From Actinomycetes bacterium (GTDB taxonomy: Bacteria; Actinomycetota; Acidimicrobiia; Acidimicrobiales; Bog-793), in NCBI GenBank assembly GCA_021809805.1, contig JAJZKA010000009.1:1-46864 (forward strand): a stretch of DNA of 46,864 nucleotides. Reading direction: 5' to 3'. Under the pieces are notes generated by a model. The model was not told the origin of the DNA. It worked only from the letters and a program-made list of their open reading frames with translations, and searched no databases. How positions within the stretch are numbered: position 1 is the first letter of the stretch; each line of letters opens with the position of its first letter. This document shows, piece by piece, positions 33,954 to 41,622 of the stretch. The position numbers and the translations under genes are program-made.

Positions 33954-35627
33954 TCACCGGGCGGTCAGCGCTTCGGCGCGCTGCTTCATCGCGCGGTAGC
34001 GGCGGATGAGCGCGTTGGTCGACGAGTCGTGGGCAAGGGGTGGCTCGGAGCTCACCTCGAGCTCGGGCACGATCGCCTTGGCGAGCTGCTTGCCCAGCTC
34101 GACTCCCCACTGGTCGAAGGAGTCGATGCCCCAGATCGTGCCCTGGACGAAGACGCTGTGCTCGTAGAGGGCAACGAGCGCACCGAGCACCCGCGGGGTG
34201 AGCATCTCGGCGAGCAGCACGTTCGAGGGGCGGTTCCCGGGCATGACCCGGTGCGCGACGACCGGCGCCTCGACCCCTTCGGCGCGCACCTCCTCTGCGG
34301 TCTTGCCGAAGGCGAGCGCCTGGGCCTGCGCGAAGACGTTCGACATGAGCAGGTCGTGGTGCTCGCGCAGTGGGTTCAAGCTCTTCGCGAAGCCGATGAG
34401 GTCGACGGGGACGAGGCGGGTGCCCTGGTGCAGCAGCTGGTAGAAGCTGTGCTGACCGTTGGTGCCCGGCTCGCCCCAGTACACCGGGCCCGTGTCGTAG
34501 TCGACTGGGCGCCCCTCGAGCGTGACGCGCTTGCCGTTCGACTCCATCGTGAGCTGCTGGAGGTAGGCGGGGAAGCGCTTCAGATAGTGGCAGTAGGGCA
34601 TGACGCCCATCGACTGAGCCCCGAAGAAGTCGTTGTACCAGACCGACAGGAGCCCCATCACAACGGGCATGTTCTCTTCGAGCGAGGCCGACTTGAAGTG
34701 CTCGTCCATATCGTGGAAACCGGCGAGAAGCTCGCCGAAGCGCTCGGGGCCGACGGCGAGCATCGTGGACAGGCCGATGGCGGAGTCCATGGAGTACCTG
34801 CCCCCGACCCAGTCCCAGAAGCCGAACATCTGACGGGTGTCGATCCCGAACGCCGCGACGCGCTCCGCGTTGGTCGACACGGCCACGAAGTGCTTGGCGA
34901 CGGCCGCGTCGTCGCCGAGCGCGGTGACGAGCCACTCGCGCGCCGACGTCGCGTTCTCGATGGTCTCGAGCGTCGAGAAGGTCTTCGAGGAGACGATGAA
35001 GAGCGTCTCTTGGGGTGTCAGGTCGCGCGTCGCCTCGACGAGGTCGGTCGAGTCCACGTTCGAGACGAAGCGGAACGTCATGTCGCGCCGCGAGTACCAC
35101 CGCAGCGCCTCGTAGGCCATCACTGGACCGAGGTCGGAGCCACCGATGCCGATGTTCACCACGTTGCGGATCGGGCGCCCGGTGTGCCCCGTCCACTCGC
35201 CCGAACGCACCTTGTCGGCGAACGCAGCCATGCGGTCGAGCACCTCGTGGACCTGCGCGACGACGTCGGTCCCGTCGACCACGAGCGATGCCTGCCTCGG
35301 CATCCGCAACGCGACATGGAGCGCGGCACGATCCTCGGACACGTTCACGTGCTGGCCCGAGAAGAGCGCGTCGCGCCGGGCCTCGAGGCCCGACTCGCGT
35401 GCCAGGCGCACGAGCAGGGTCAACGTGTCGTCGTCGACGAGGTTCTTGGAGTAGTCGAGGAAGAGGCCGGCGGCCTCGATGCCGTAGCGCGACCCACGCT
35501 CGGGCTCGCGAGCAAACAGCTCGCGCAGGTTGGTGGCCGCCATCGCGCGCTGGTGCGCTGCGAGTGCCGCGAAGGCGGGTCGGTCGCGCAGTGGAGTCGC
35601 GCCGGGAACGCTCGGTGTCGGAGTCAC
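33954..35627 (-). CDS. pgi: Glucose-6-phosphate isomerase
   Basis: A 557-residue isomerase linking glucose-6-phosphate and fructose-6-phosphate. [41 protein letters not shown] and [18 protein letters not shown] are the family blocks, with the catalytic Glu and His in the last two regions and the final Lys in [16 protein letters not shown] 35627 is the start. A TAGGGT box lies 12 bases before it. It heads the pgi-gnd-pgl series, which would channel glucose-6-phosphate from glycogen breakdown into both pathways. Confidence 0.96.
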   Translation of the reverse strand: MTPTPSVPGATPLRDRPAFAALAAHQRAMAATNLRELFAREPERGSRYGIEAAGLFLDYSKNLVDDDTLTLLVRLARESGLEARRDALFSGQHVNVSEDRAALHVALRMPRQASLVVDGTDVVAQVHEVLDRMAAFADKVRSGEWTGHTGRPIRNVVNIGIGGSDLGPVMAYEALRWYSRRDMTFRFVSNVDSTDLVEATRDLTPQETLFIVSSKTFSTLETIENATSAREWLVTALGDDAAVAKHFVAVSTNAERVAAFGIDTRQMFGFWDWVGGRYSMDSAIGLSTMLAVGPERFGELLAGFHDMDEHFKSASLEENMPVVMGLLSVWYNDFFGAQSMGVMPYCHYLKRFPAYLQQLTMESNGKRVTLEGRPVDYDTGPVYWGEPGTNGQHSFYQLLHQGTRLVPVDLIGFAKSLNPLREHHDLLMSNVFAQAQALAFGKTAEEVRAEGVEAPVVAHRVMPGNRPSNVLLAEMLTPRVLGALVALYEHSVFVQGTIWGIDSFDQWGVELGKQLAKAIVPELEVSSEPPLAHDSSTNALIRRYRAMKQRAEALTAR

Positions 35628-35639
35628 GGTGCGGTGGTG

Positions 35640-35645
35640 ACCCTA
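35640..35645 (-). promoter_or_regulatory. Candidate -10 of pgi
   Basis: TAGGGT on the minus strand, 12 bases before GTG 35627; the same hexamer precedes gnd and the Ddn-family gene. Confidence 0.35.
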
Positions 35646-36797
35646 TCGCCGGGATGCGTCGTCGTGCTGGGACGAGCCGTGCTGGGACGAGCCGTGCTGG
35701 GACGAGCCGTGCTGGGACGAGCCGTGCTGGGACGAGTGGGCGCGCCGCTGAGCCACGGCGCCCACGAGCTCCGCCAGGCGCGCCCTGGGGGAGTCGGCGG
35801 ACAGCGGTGCGGTCGCCGCCCCGGCCCCTTCCGCCATCCCTGCCAGTGCCTCCGCAAGTGCGTCGTCGGCTGCCACGGTCGGCGTCCACCCGAGCTCGCT
35901 GCGCGCGCGGTCGGTCCGCATGAGCGGGAGGCCGAGCGCCAGATCGAAGAGCGCCGGGTCGGCGGGAGCGAGGCGTGCGTGCCATGCGAGGGCGAGCGCG
36001 GCGCGCACGGCCCCGGGTGGCACTGCCACCGCACGGGTGCCGAGGATCGTGGCGATCCGTGTGGCGTCGAGCACCGGGTCGGCCGCGACGTTGAACGCCC
36101 CGCGCGCTGTGGGGTTGCTCAGCGCGAGATGGAAGGCCTGTGCAAGGTCCTTCGCGTGGACGCCTTGGAACCGGAGGCCCTCGGGGAACGGCAGGACCGG
36201 CAACGTGCCGGGGTGGAGCAGCGATGCTGGGACGAACGGGCCGGCGAAGAGGCGGCGCTGTTGGGTGCCCGACGCCCGCTGGAAGACGAACCCGGGTCGC
36301 AGGCGTACCACGCGCATCTGGGGCTGGCGGGCCTCGACGCCGTCGAGCACCCGCTCGACGTAGGCCTTCTCGCGCCCGTAGGCGGCGGTGGGCACGCTGT
36401 CGGTGGGCCAGCGCTCGTCGACCGCTTGGCTGCGGTCGGGGGACGGGACCGGCGAGTAGGCGCCCACCGACGACGAGTAGACGATGGTGCCGACTCCCTG
36501 GCGGACAGCTGCGTCGAAGACCCTCACGCTCCCGCCGACGTTCACCCGCCAGGTGACGTCCGGTCTGTGGGTGGGCTGGAAGATCCACGCGAGGTGCACG
36601 ACCGCGTCGGCACCCTCGAAGACCGGGTCCAGCTCGCCGTCGACGATGTCGACCTGGACGAACGTCGTCTTGGGCCACGATCGCTGTGGCGCGCGGCGCG
36701 CGCACGCGCGCACGCGCGTGACATCCGCGTCGGCAGCGAGCGCGTCGAGCAGGCAGGTGCCGATGTTGCCGGTCGCGCCGACGACGACGATGTCCAC
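35643..36797 (-). CDS. NAD-dependent epimerase/dehydratase family protein with repeat tail
   Basis: A 384-residue extended SDR protein. IVVVGATGNIGTCLLDAL is the Rossmann motif, VVHLAW and VYSSSVGAYSP precede the catalytic AAYGREK with Tyr and Lys, and RLRPGFVF is typical. It acts on a nucleotide sugar or similar compound, identity unknown. The last 30 residues are five tandem SSQHG/SSQHD units from a 15-bp repeat, hydrophilic and probably disordered. The start is GTG 36797 with TAGGGC six bases before it. It precedes pgi by only 15 bases on the same strand. Confidence 0.85.
   Translation of the reverse strand: MDIVVVGATGNIGTCLLDALAADADVTRVRACARRAPQRSWPKTTFVQVDIVDGELDPVFEGADAVVHLAWIFQPTHRPDVTWRVNVGGSVRVFDAAVRQGVGTIVYSSSVGAYSPVPSPDRSQAVDERWPTDSVPTAAYGREKAYVERVLDGVEARQPQMRVVRLRPGFVFQRASGTQQRRLFAGPFVPASLLHPGTLPVLPFPEGLRFQGVHAKDLAQAFHLALSNPTARGAFNVAADPVLDATRIATILGTRAVAVPPGAVRAALALAWHARLAPADPALFDLALGLPLMRTDRARSELGWTPTVAADDALAEALAGMAEGAGAATAPLSADSPRARLAELVGAVAQRRAHSSQHGSSQHGSSQHGSSQHGSSQHDDASRR
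35664..35738. repeat. 15-bp tandem repeat, five copies, in the epimerase gene
   Basis: GTGCTGGGACGAGCC is repeated four times exactly (35664-35723), with a fifth copy ending GTG (to 35738). On the coding strand it encodes the SSQHG repeats. Confidence 0.97.
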
Positions 36798-36803
36798 GTG
36801 CGT

Positions 36804-36809
36804 GCCCTA
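36804..36809 (-). promoter_or_regulatory. Candidate -10 of the epimerase gene
   Basis: TAGGGC on the minus strand followed by six bases and GTG 36797. It overlaps GGGTAG (36812-36807), which could alternatively be a SigF-type -10, but the -35 is poor. Confidence 0.35.
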
Positions 36810-36870
36810 CCCAGCCCGGCGGAGGGCCAAGCGGTCGGGCGCGGGCTGCCGCGGGTGGACGGGCATCGCG

Positions 36871-37680
36871 CTAGGAGCCCGAGGAGGTCGGCTGTCGCGC
36901 CGAGCCCGCGGGTGTGCTGGCGTCCGGTTGGGCGCCGTTCTCGGTGACGTGCTTTCTGAGCCGCTCGAGGCTTGCTGCGAGCAGTCGGGAGACGTGCATC
37001 TGGCTGATGCCCACACGAGCGGCGATCTCCGACTGGGTGAGGCCCTGGCCGAAGCGCAGCTGGAGGATGAGCTGCTCGCGGGGGGCGAGCTCGGCGATCG
37101 CCGGCGCGAGGAGCTCCCGGTCCTCGACGGTGTCGAGCGATGCGTCCTCGCCGCCGATGTGCGACGCCAAGGTCTCCTCGTTCCTGTCGGTCGCGTCGAT
37201 CGAGGACGTGCGATAGCCCTGACCGGCTTCGAGGGCCTCGAGGACCGCCTCTTCGGTCGCGCCGGTCGCCGAGGCGAGCTCGGCGACGGTGGGAGAGCGT
37301 CCGAGCTCCTGGTTCAGGGTCTCGGTGACCTTGCCCAGCTCGAGGTAGAGCTCTTGCACTCGGCGAGGTGCGCGCACCGCCCAGCCCTTGTCCCGGAAGT
37401 GGCGCTTCAGCTCACCGATGACCGTGCGGGTGGCGAAGGTCGTGAACTCGACGCCCCGGTCGGGGTCGAAGCGATCGACGGACTTCACGATCGCGAGCGA
37501 CGCCACCTGCACCAGGTCCTCGTAGGGCTCACCCCGGTTCGCGTAGCGCCGTGCCAACTGGTGCGCGAGACCGAGGTGCGCGGTCACCAGCTGGTCGCGC
37601 ACCTTTGGGTCGCGGCGCGCGACCAGCTCGAAGAAGAGCGCCTTCGTGTCGTCGCCTTGCGTCCGAGGCTCGTCGGTCAT
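36871..37680 (-). CDS. sigF: RNA polymerase sigma factor, SigB/SigF/SigG family
   Basis: A 269-residue alternative sigma factor. Region 2 reads AHLGLAHQLARRYANRGEPYEDLVQVASLAIVKSVDRFDPDRG; region 3 follows with ELGRSPTVAELA; region 4 ends in LRFGQGLTQSEIAARVGISQMHVSRLLAASLERLR, the pattern of general-stress/SigF factors. ATG 37680 has GGAACGAG upstream; an ATG at 37737 would overlap rsbW and is the alternative. Upstream lie rsbW and rsbV, and a matching promoter precedes rsbV, implying autoregulation. It would direct RNA polymerase to GTT-N17-GGGTA type promoters. Confidence 0.93.
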   Translation of the reverse strand: MTDEPRTQGDDTKALFFELVARRDPKVRDQLVTAHLGLAHQLARRYANRGEPYEDLVQVASLAIVKSVDRFDPDRGVEFTTFATRTVIGELKRHFRDKGWAVRAPRRVQELYLELGKVTETLNQELGRSPTVAELASATGATEEAVLEALEAGQGYRTSSIDATDRNEETLASHIGGEDASLDTVEDRELLAPAIAELAPREQLILQLRFGQGLTQSEIAARVGISQMHVSRLLAASLERLRKHVTENGAQPDASTPAGSARQPTSSGS

Positions 37681-37700
37681 GTCGTCTCGTTCCAGGGTGC

Positions 37701-38108
37701 TCAGCCGATCGGATCGGCGCGCCGCTTGCAGAGCCATGCGCTCGGTCGTCCTTTCGCCAAGTCGTGTCCGTGCTCGTCTACCAGCGCGTCGAGGATGCGC
37801 AGCGACAGATCTTCGGCGTCGCCAACGCGTCCGCGCGTCTCGTGGTCACCTGCCTCGTACCAGCAGTCGACCGTGATGGCGTCCTCCTCGCACTCGTAGG
37901 TCAAGTGGAGTCGCCCGTCCCGGCGCGTGCCGACCAAGGAGAGACAAAGCTCTTCGACAGCGAGGCGAAGGTCCTCGATGTCCTCGACGCCGAAGCCGGC
38001 TCGCCCGGCGACCGTGGCCGCGGTGAGCCGTGCCAGCACCACCAGGTCTGCCTGCACGGGGATCGACAGTTCGACCGACACCGTGCTCTGTCCGCGCACC
38101 GTGCTCAT
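37701..38108 (-). CDS. rsbW: Anti-sigma factor RsbW-like, with degenerate ATP-binding boxes
   Basis: A 135-residue RsbW-like protein between rsbV and the sigma gene. The helix with the N-box reads LRLAVEELCLSLVG: the Glu is kept but the Asn that coordinates Mg-ATP in GHKL kinases is Ser at about residue 57. No clear G1 (D-x-G-x-G) is visible; a remnant of the last helix is LSLRILDALVDE. It should bind the sigma factor, but kinase activity toward RsbV is doubtful from these residues. ATG 38108 overlaps rsbV by 4 bases and has GGAGCG upstream. Confidence 0.85.
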   Translation of the reverse strand: MSTVRGQSTVSVELSIPVQADLVVLARLTAATVAGRAGFGVEDIEDLRLAVEELCLSLVGTRRDGRLHLTYECEEDAITVDCWYEAGDHETRGRVGDAEDLSLRILDALVDEHGHDLAKGRPSAWLCKRRADPIG

Positions 38109-38452
38109 GCCACGCTCCGTACCGCGTCGTCCACGCTGCCGTAGATCGGGAAGACGCCCGTCAGCCCGGTGATCTCGAACACCTTCAGGATGCGCGGCTC
38201 GGTGATGACGAGCGGGAGGTCGCCGCCCGCCTCGCGGCACCGCTTCAATGCGCCCACGAGCACGCCGAGCGCGGTGGAGTCGAGGAAGGTGACCCCGAGC
38301 AGGTCGACGACGACGGTCGACTTGCCCGACGCGGTCGTTGCCTGCAGCCGGTCACGCAGTGGCGGTGCGGTGGCGACATCGATCTCCCCGGACGCGGACA
38401 CCACCGGTATGCCGTTCGCCTCGTGATCGGTGATGTGGAAGCTCTGGTCCAT
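38105..38452 (-). CDS. rsbV: STAS-domain anti-anti-sigma factor
   Basis: A 115-residue STAS protein. SGEIDVATAPPLRDRL and VDLLGVTFLDSTALGVLVGALKRC are diagnostic; S59 in LDSTALG is the residue that kinases phosphorylate. When unphosphorylated it binds the anti-sigma factor and frees the sigma factor. ATG 38452 has GGAGCC upstream. The stop overlaps the rsbW start (ATGA), indicating coupled translation. A SigF-type promoter lies about 140 bases upstream. Confidence 0.95.
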   Translation of the reverse strand: MDQSFHITDHEANGIPVVSASGEIDVATAPPLRDRLQATTASGKSTVVVDLLGVTFLDSTALGVLVGALKRCREAGGDLPLVITEPRILKVFEITGLTGVFPIYGSVDDAVRSVA

Positions 38453-38588
38453 TCGTCAACGGCTCCTTGTCGTGGCTCCGCGTTCGCCTCCCCGCTCGGG
38501 CGGCGACCCCGGAGGTCGTCTGCGGATGGTCTTTCGGACGGCAGTCTGCCCGCCCGGCGAGTGCAACCTCGATTGCCTACCCGAAGCA

Positions 38589-38614
38589 GTACCCCAAGCC
38601 GCCGGTGGTTACAC
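38589..38614 (-). promoter_or_regulatory. SigB/SigF-type promoter of the rsbV-rsbW-sigF operon
   Basis: On the minus strand GTGTAA (38614-38609), 14 bases, GGGTAC (38594-38589): five of six matches to each half of GTTTAA-N14-GGGTAT. It lies about 140 bases before rsbV and suggests that the sigma factor drives its own operon. Confidence 0.6.
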
Positions 38615-38645
38615 CCGCTCGAACCGAGGCTAGGCCGCTCCGGCG

Positions 38646-38695
38646 GCCCCGTGTACGAGCGCCCCGTGAGCGAACGCCCCGAGAGCGAACGCCCC
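38646..38695. repeat. 15-bp imperfect tandem repeat, 3.3 copies
   Basis: Units GCCCCGTGTACGAGC, GCCCCGTGAGCGAAC and GCCCCGAGAGCGAAC follow each other, then GCCCC. Confidence 0.8.
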
Positions 38696-38896
38696 AGGTC
38701 CACGCTCCCCCCCGTGCACCGCGGCGCCGGTGAGGATCTCGCCCGTCCTGGGTGACGTCGCGGCGGCTCACGGACATGTGTCCGAGTGCCAGCAGGCGCA
38801 AACGGCCGAGGATCCCCCGGGCGCCGCCTGGACGGCCAGCTCAGTTGCTATCTCCTGTTCTGCGCCATCTCTGCAGCGCCCCCTGCGTCGTCGATC

Positions 38897-41602
38897 TCAC
38901 GTGTCGGGCGCCAGCTCTACGGTCACCGACGCCGGTCCCTCGGTGGCGACCACCTCGTCGACGCCGCCGGCGTCGACGAGGTCCTGGCGCACGAGGGCGA
39001 GGAGACCGAGCCGCTCGGCGTCGCCGGTCACCGTCAGCCGGGCGACCCGTGCGCGCATCGAGCGCTTGTGGGCGGTCTTCTCCCTCCGGATCGCGGCGAG
39101 CACCTCGGTGGCCACGTCGAGCACCGGGGACGGCCCCCACTTGTCGCTCAGCGCCTCGCCGCTGGCGGGGACGGCGCTGGGTCCGGCGTCGCCCAGCTCG
39201 GTGCTGGCATCGGGCCAGGTGGCGAGATGGATCGATCCCTCCCGCCACCAGCTCCACACCTCTTCGGTGACGAAGGGCAGGAACGGGGCGAACAGCCGGA
39301 GCTGGACCGAGAGCGCGAGCGACAGGGCGGCACGTGCGGAGTCGGCCGGCGCGTCGCCGGTGGCGCCATAGGAACGGACCTTCACGAGCTCGACGTAGTC
39401 GTCGCAGAACGACCAGAAGAACGTCTCGGTGGACTCGAGCGCCCGGGTGTGGTCGTAGCCTGCGAGCGCCTCGGTGGCCTCTGTGACGACTCGGGCCAGG
39501 CGGCGCAGCAGATCGTGGTCGACCGGCTCGCAGACGGCACCGGGGTCCGGTGCCCCGATTGGCCCGTCCTGGCCGGCTGCGTCGCCGAGCCTGCCGAGGA
39601 CGAACTTGGAGGCGTTCAAGAGCTTGATGGCGAGGCGCCGGCCGATCCGCATCTGGCCCTCGTCCAACGTCGCGTCCCCACCCAGGCGGGCGCTCGCTGC
39701 CCAGTAGCGGACGGCATCGGTGCCGTGCTGCTCGAGCAGGGGCAACGGCGTCAAGACGTTCCCCTTGGACTTGGACATCTTCTTGCGGTCCGGATCGACG
39801 ACGAAGCCGGAGATCGCGGCATGGCGCCACGGCAGCTGCCCCTGCTCGAGCTCTCCTCGTACGACGGAGGAAAAGAGCCAGGTCCGGATGATGTCGTGCG
39901 CCTGGGGTCGCAGGTCCATCGGGAAGGTCTTCGCGAAGAGCTCGGGGTCCTCCTCCCAGCCGGTCACGATGAAAGGCGTGAGCGACGACGTGGCCCACGT
40001 GTCCATCACGTCGGGGTCGCCGGCGAACCCGCCCGGCTTCCCTCGCTGCTCGGACTCATAGCCCTCGGGCACGTCGGTCGACGGATCGATCGGCAGCCGC
40101 GCCTCGGCGGGGAGCAGCGGCTTGTCGTAGCGGACCGCGCCGTCGGCGTCGACTTGGTACCAGACGGGGATCGGCACGCCGAAGAACCGCTGGCGGCTGA
40201 TGTTCCAGTCGGCGTTCAGACCCTCGACCCACGCTCGGTAGCGGTGTGCCATGTACGGCGGGTGCCATCGGAGCTCGTCACCCCGCTCGAGCAGGCGGTC
40301 CCGCAGGGCGAGGGTGCGCACGAACCACTGGCGGGAGGAGACGATCTCGAGCGGCTGGCTGCCGCGCTCGTAGAACTTGACGGGATGGGTGATCTGGCGA
40401 GGCTCGCCGACGAGGTGGCCCGACTGCGCGAGGAGCTCGACGATGCGGGCCTGTGCCTGGCGCACGGTGCGCCCGACGATCTCGCCGTAGGTGCGCAGCG
40501 CCGAGTCGGGGTCGTCGGACTCCCATCCGGGCGCGCCCCAGGGCACGGGTTCGAACCGGCCGTCGCGCCCGATCAGCGTCCGGGTCGGCAGATCGAGCTC
40601 CCGCCACCACACGACGTCGGTCGTGTCGCCGAAGGTGCAGATCATCGCGATGCCGGTCCCCTTCAGTGGATCGGCGAGCGGGTGCGCGACCACCGGGACT
40701 CGCACGCCGAAGAGCGGGGTCACGACGTCTCGACCGACGAGAGGCCGGTACCGGGCATCGTCGGGGTGGGCCACCAGCGCGACGCACGCGGGAAGCAGCT
40801 CCGGCCGGGTGGTCTCGATCTCCACTCCTGCGTCGACGCTGGTCGCGCCAGCCCCCGGCGCGTCGTCGCGCTCGGCGAGCGCGAAGCGCAGGCGGTGGTA
40901 GGCGCCCGGGCGCTCACGGTCCTCGAGCTCTGCCTGCGAGACGGCGGTGCGGAAGTCGACGTCCCACAGCGTCGGCGCCTCGTGCTGGTAGGCCTCGCCG
41001 CGCCCGAGCATGCGCAAGAAAGCGAGCTGGGAGACGCGCCTCGATCGGTCGCCGATGGTCGAATAGGTGCGGGTCCAGTCGACCGATAGCCCGAGGGTTC
41101 GCCAGACATGCTCGAACGCCCGCTCGTCCTCCATGGTCAGGCGGTGGCAGAGCTCGACGAAATTCGGCCGGGACACCGGGATCGGGCGCTCGGGGGGTTT
41201 GGCGGGTGGCTCGAACCCCGGGTCGTAGGGCAGCTCGGGGTCGCAGCGCACACCGAAGTAGTTCTGGACCCTTCGCTCGGTCGGGAGCCCGTTGTCGTCC
41301 CACCCCATCGGGTAGAGCACGGCACGCTGGTGCATCCGCTGGAACCGGGCAGTCACGTCGGTGTGCGTATAGGACATCGCGTGGCCGATGTGGAGGCTCC
41401 CCGAGACGGTGGGCGGCGGCGTGTCGATGGAGAAGATGCGTGCCGCCGGCGCCGCCGGATCGAAGCGGTACGTGCCGGCCGCCTCCCATGCCGCCACCCA
41501 CTTGGCTTCGAGGCCGTCGACCGTCGGCTTCTCCGGCACTCGTGGGCGCGCGGGGCCTTTCGAGGGCGTCGCGCCGACCGCTGGGTCCGAGGAAGGGGTC
41601 AT
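38897..41602 (-). CDS. valS: Valyl-tRNA synthetase
   Basis: A 901-residue class I aminoacyl-tRNA synthetase charging tRNA-Val. The HIGH motif is GSLHIGHAMSYTHTD (near residue 70) and the KMSKS motif is KKMSKSKGN; MGWDDNGLPTERRVQNYFGV and the editing domain follow ValS order. Length and C-terminal anticodon-binding domain fit the family. ATG 41602 lies only 20 bases from the divergent cysS start; a TACGGT -10-like box 9 bases upstream fits a very short leader. Confidence 0.96.
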   Translation of the reverse strand: MTPSSDPAVGATPSKGPARPRVPEKPTVDGLEAKWVAAWEAAGTYRFDPAAPAARIFSIDTPPPTVSGSLHIGHAMSYTHTDVTARFQRMHQRAVLYPMGWDDNGLPTERRVQNYFGVRCDPELPYDPGFEPPAKPPERPIPVSRPNFVELCHRLTMEDERAFEHVWRTLGLSVDWTRTYSTIGDRSRRVSQLAFLRMLGRGEAYQHEAPTLWDVDFRTAVSQAELEDRERPGAYHRLRFALAERDDAPGAGATSVDAGVEIETTRPELLPACVALVAHPDDARYRPLVGRDVVTPLFGVRVPVVAHPLADPLKGTGIAMICTFGDTTDVVWWRELDLPTRTLIGRDGRFEPVPWGAPGWESDDPDSALRTYGEIVGRTVRQAQARIVELLAQSGHLVGEPRQITHPVKFYERGSQPLEIVSSRQWFVRTLALRDRLLERGDELRWHPPYMAHRYRAWVEGLNADWNISRQRFFGVPIPVWYQVDADGAVRYDKPLLPAEARLPIDPSTDVPEGYESEQRGKPGGFAGDPDVMDTWATSSLTPFIVTGWEEDPELFAKTFPMDLRPQAHDIIRTWLFSSVVRGELEQGQLPWRHAAISGFVVDPDRKKMSKSKGNVLTPLPLLEQHGTDAVRYWAASARLGGDATLDEGQMRIGRRLAIKLLNASKFVLGRLGDAAGQDGPIGAPDPGAVCEPVDHDLLRRLARVVTEATEALAGYDHTRALESTETFFWSFCDDYVELVKVRSYGATGDAPADSARAALSLALSVQLRLFAPFLPFVTEEVWSWWREGSIHLATWPDASTELGDAGPSAVPASGEALSDKWGPSPVLDVATEVLAAIRREKTAHKRSMRARVARLTVTGDAERLGLLALVRQDLVDAGGVDEVVATEGPASVTVELAPDT

Positions 41603-41610
41603 GACCGCGT

Positions 41611-41617
41611 TACCGTA
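41611..41617. promoter_or_regulatory. Overlapping divergent -10 boxes of valS and cysS
   Basis: TACCGT (41611-41616, plus) lies six bases before the cysS GTG, and TACGGT (41617-41612, minus) nine bases before the valS ATG. The two boxes share five bases, so polymerase could occupy only one direction at a time. Confidence 0.45.
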
Positions 41618-41622
41618 CCTTC

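Larger units (their letters stand above)
38453..38896. other. 444-base intergenic region upstream of rsbV and downstream of valS
   Basis: It contains the SigF-type promoter (38589-38614) and a 15-bp repeat (38646-38695). A 74-codon minus-strand frame across it is repeat-derived and not believed to be a gene. Nothing else is recognised. Confidence 0.55.

Noticed and set aside
36804-36832. Fifth SigF-type promoter before the epimerase
   Set aside because: GGGTAG is present, but the -35 position reads GCTTGG, a poor match.
33900-36947. 1015-codon open frame on the plus strand across gnd, pgi and the epimerase
   Set aside because: Antisense shadow; the minus strand holds three clear enzymes with full motif sets.
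38577-38801. 74-codon minus-strand frame upstream of rsbV
   Set aside because: Its Arg/Gly repeats come from the 15-bp tandem repeat and the SigF-type promoter lies inside it; no ribosome site or known family.
38786-41089. 767-codon open frame on the plus strand
   Set aside because: Antisense to valS, whose HIGH and KMSKS motifs are intact.
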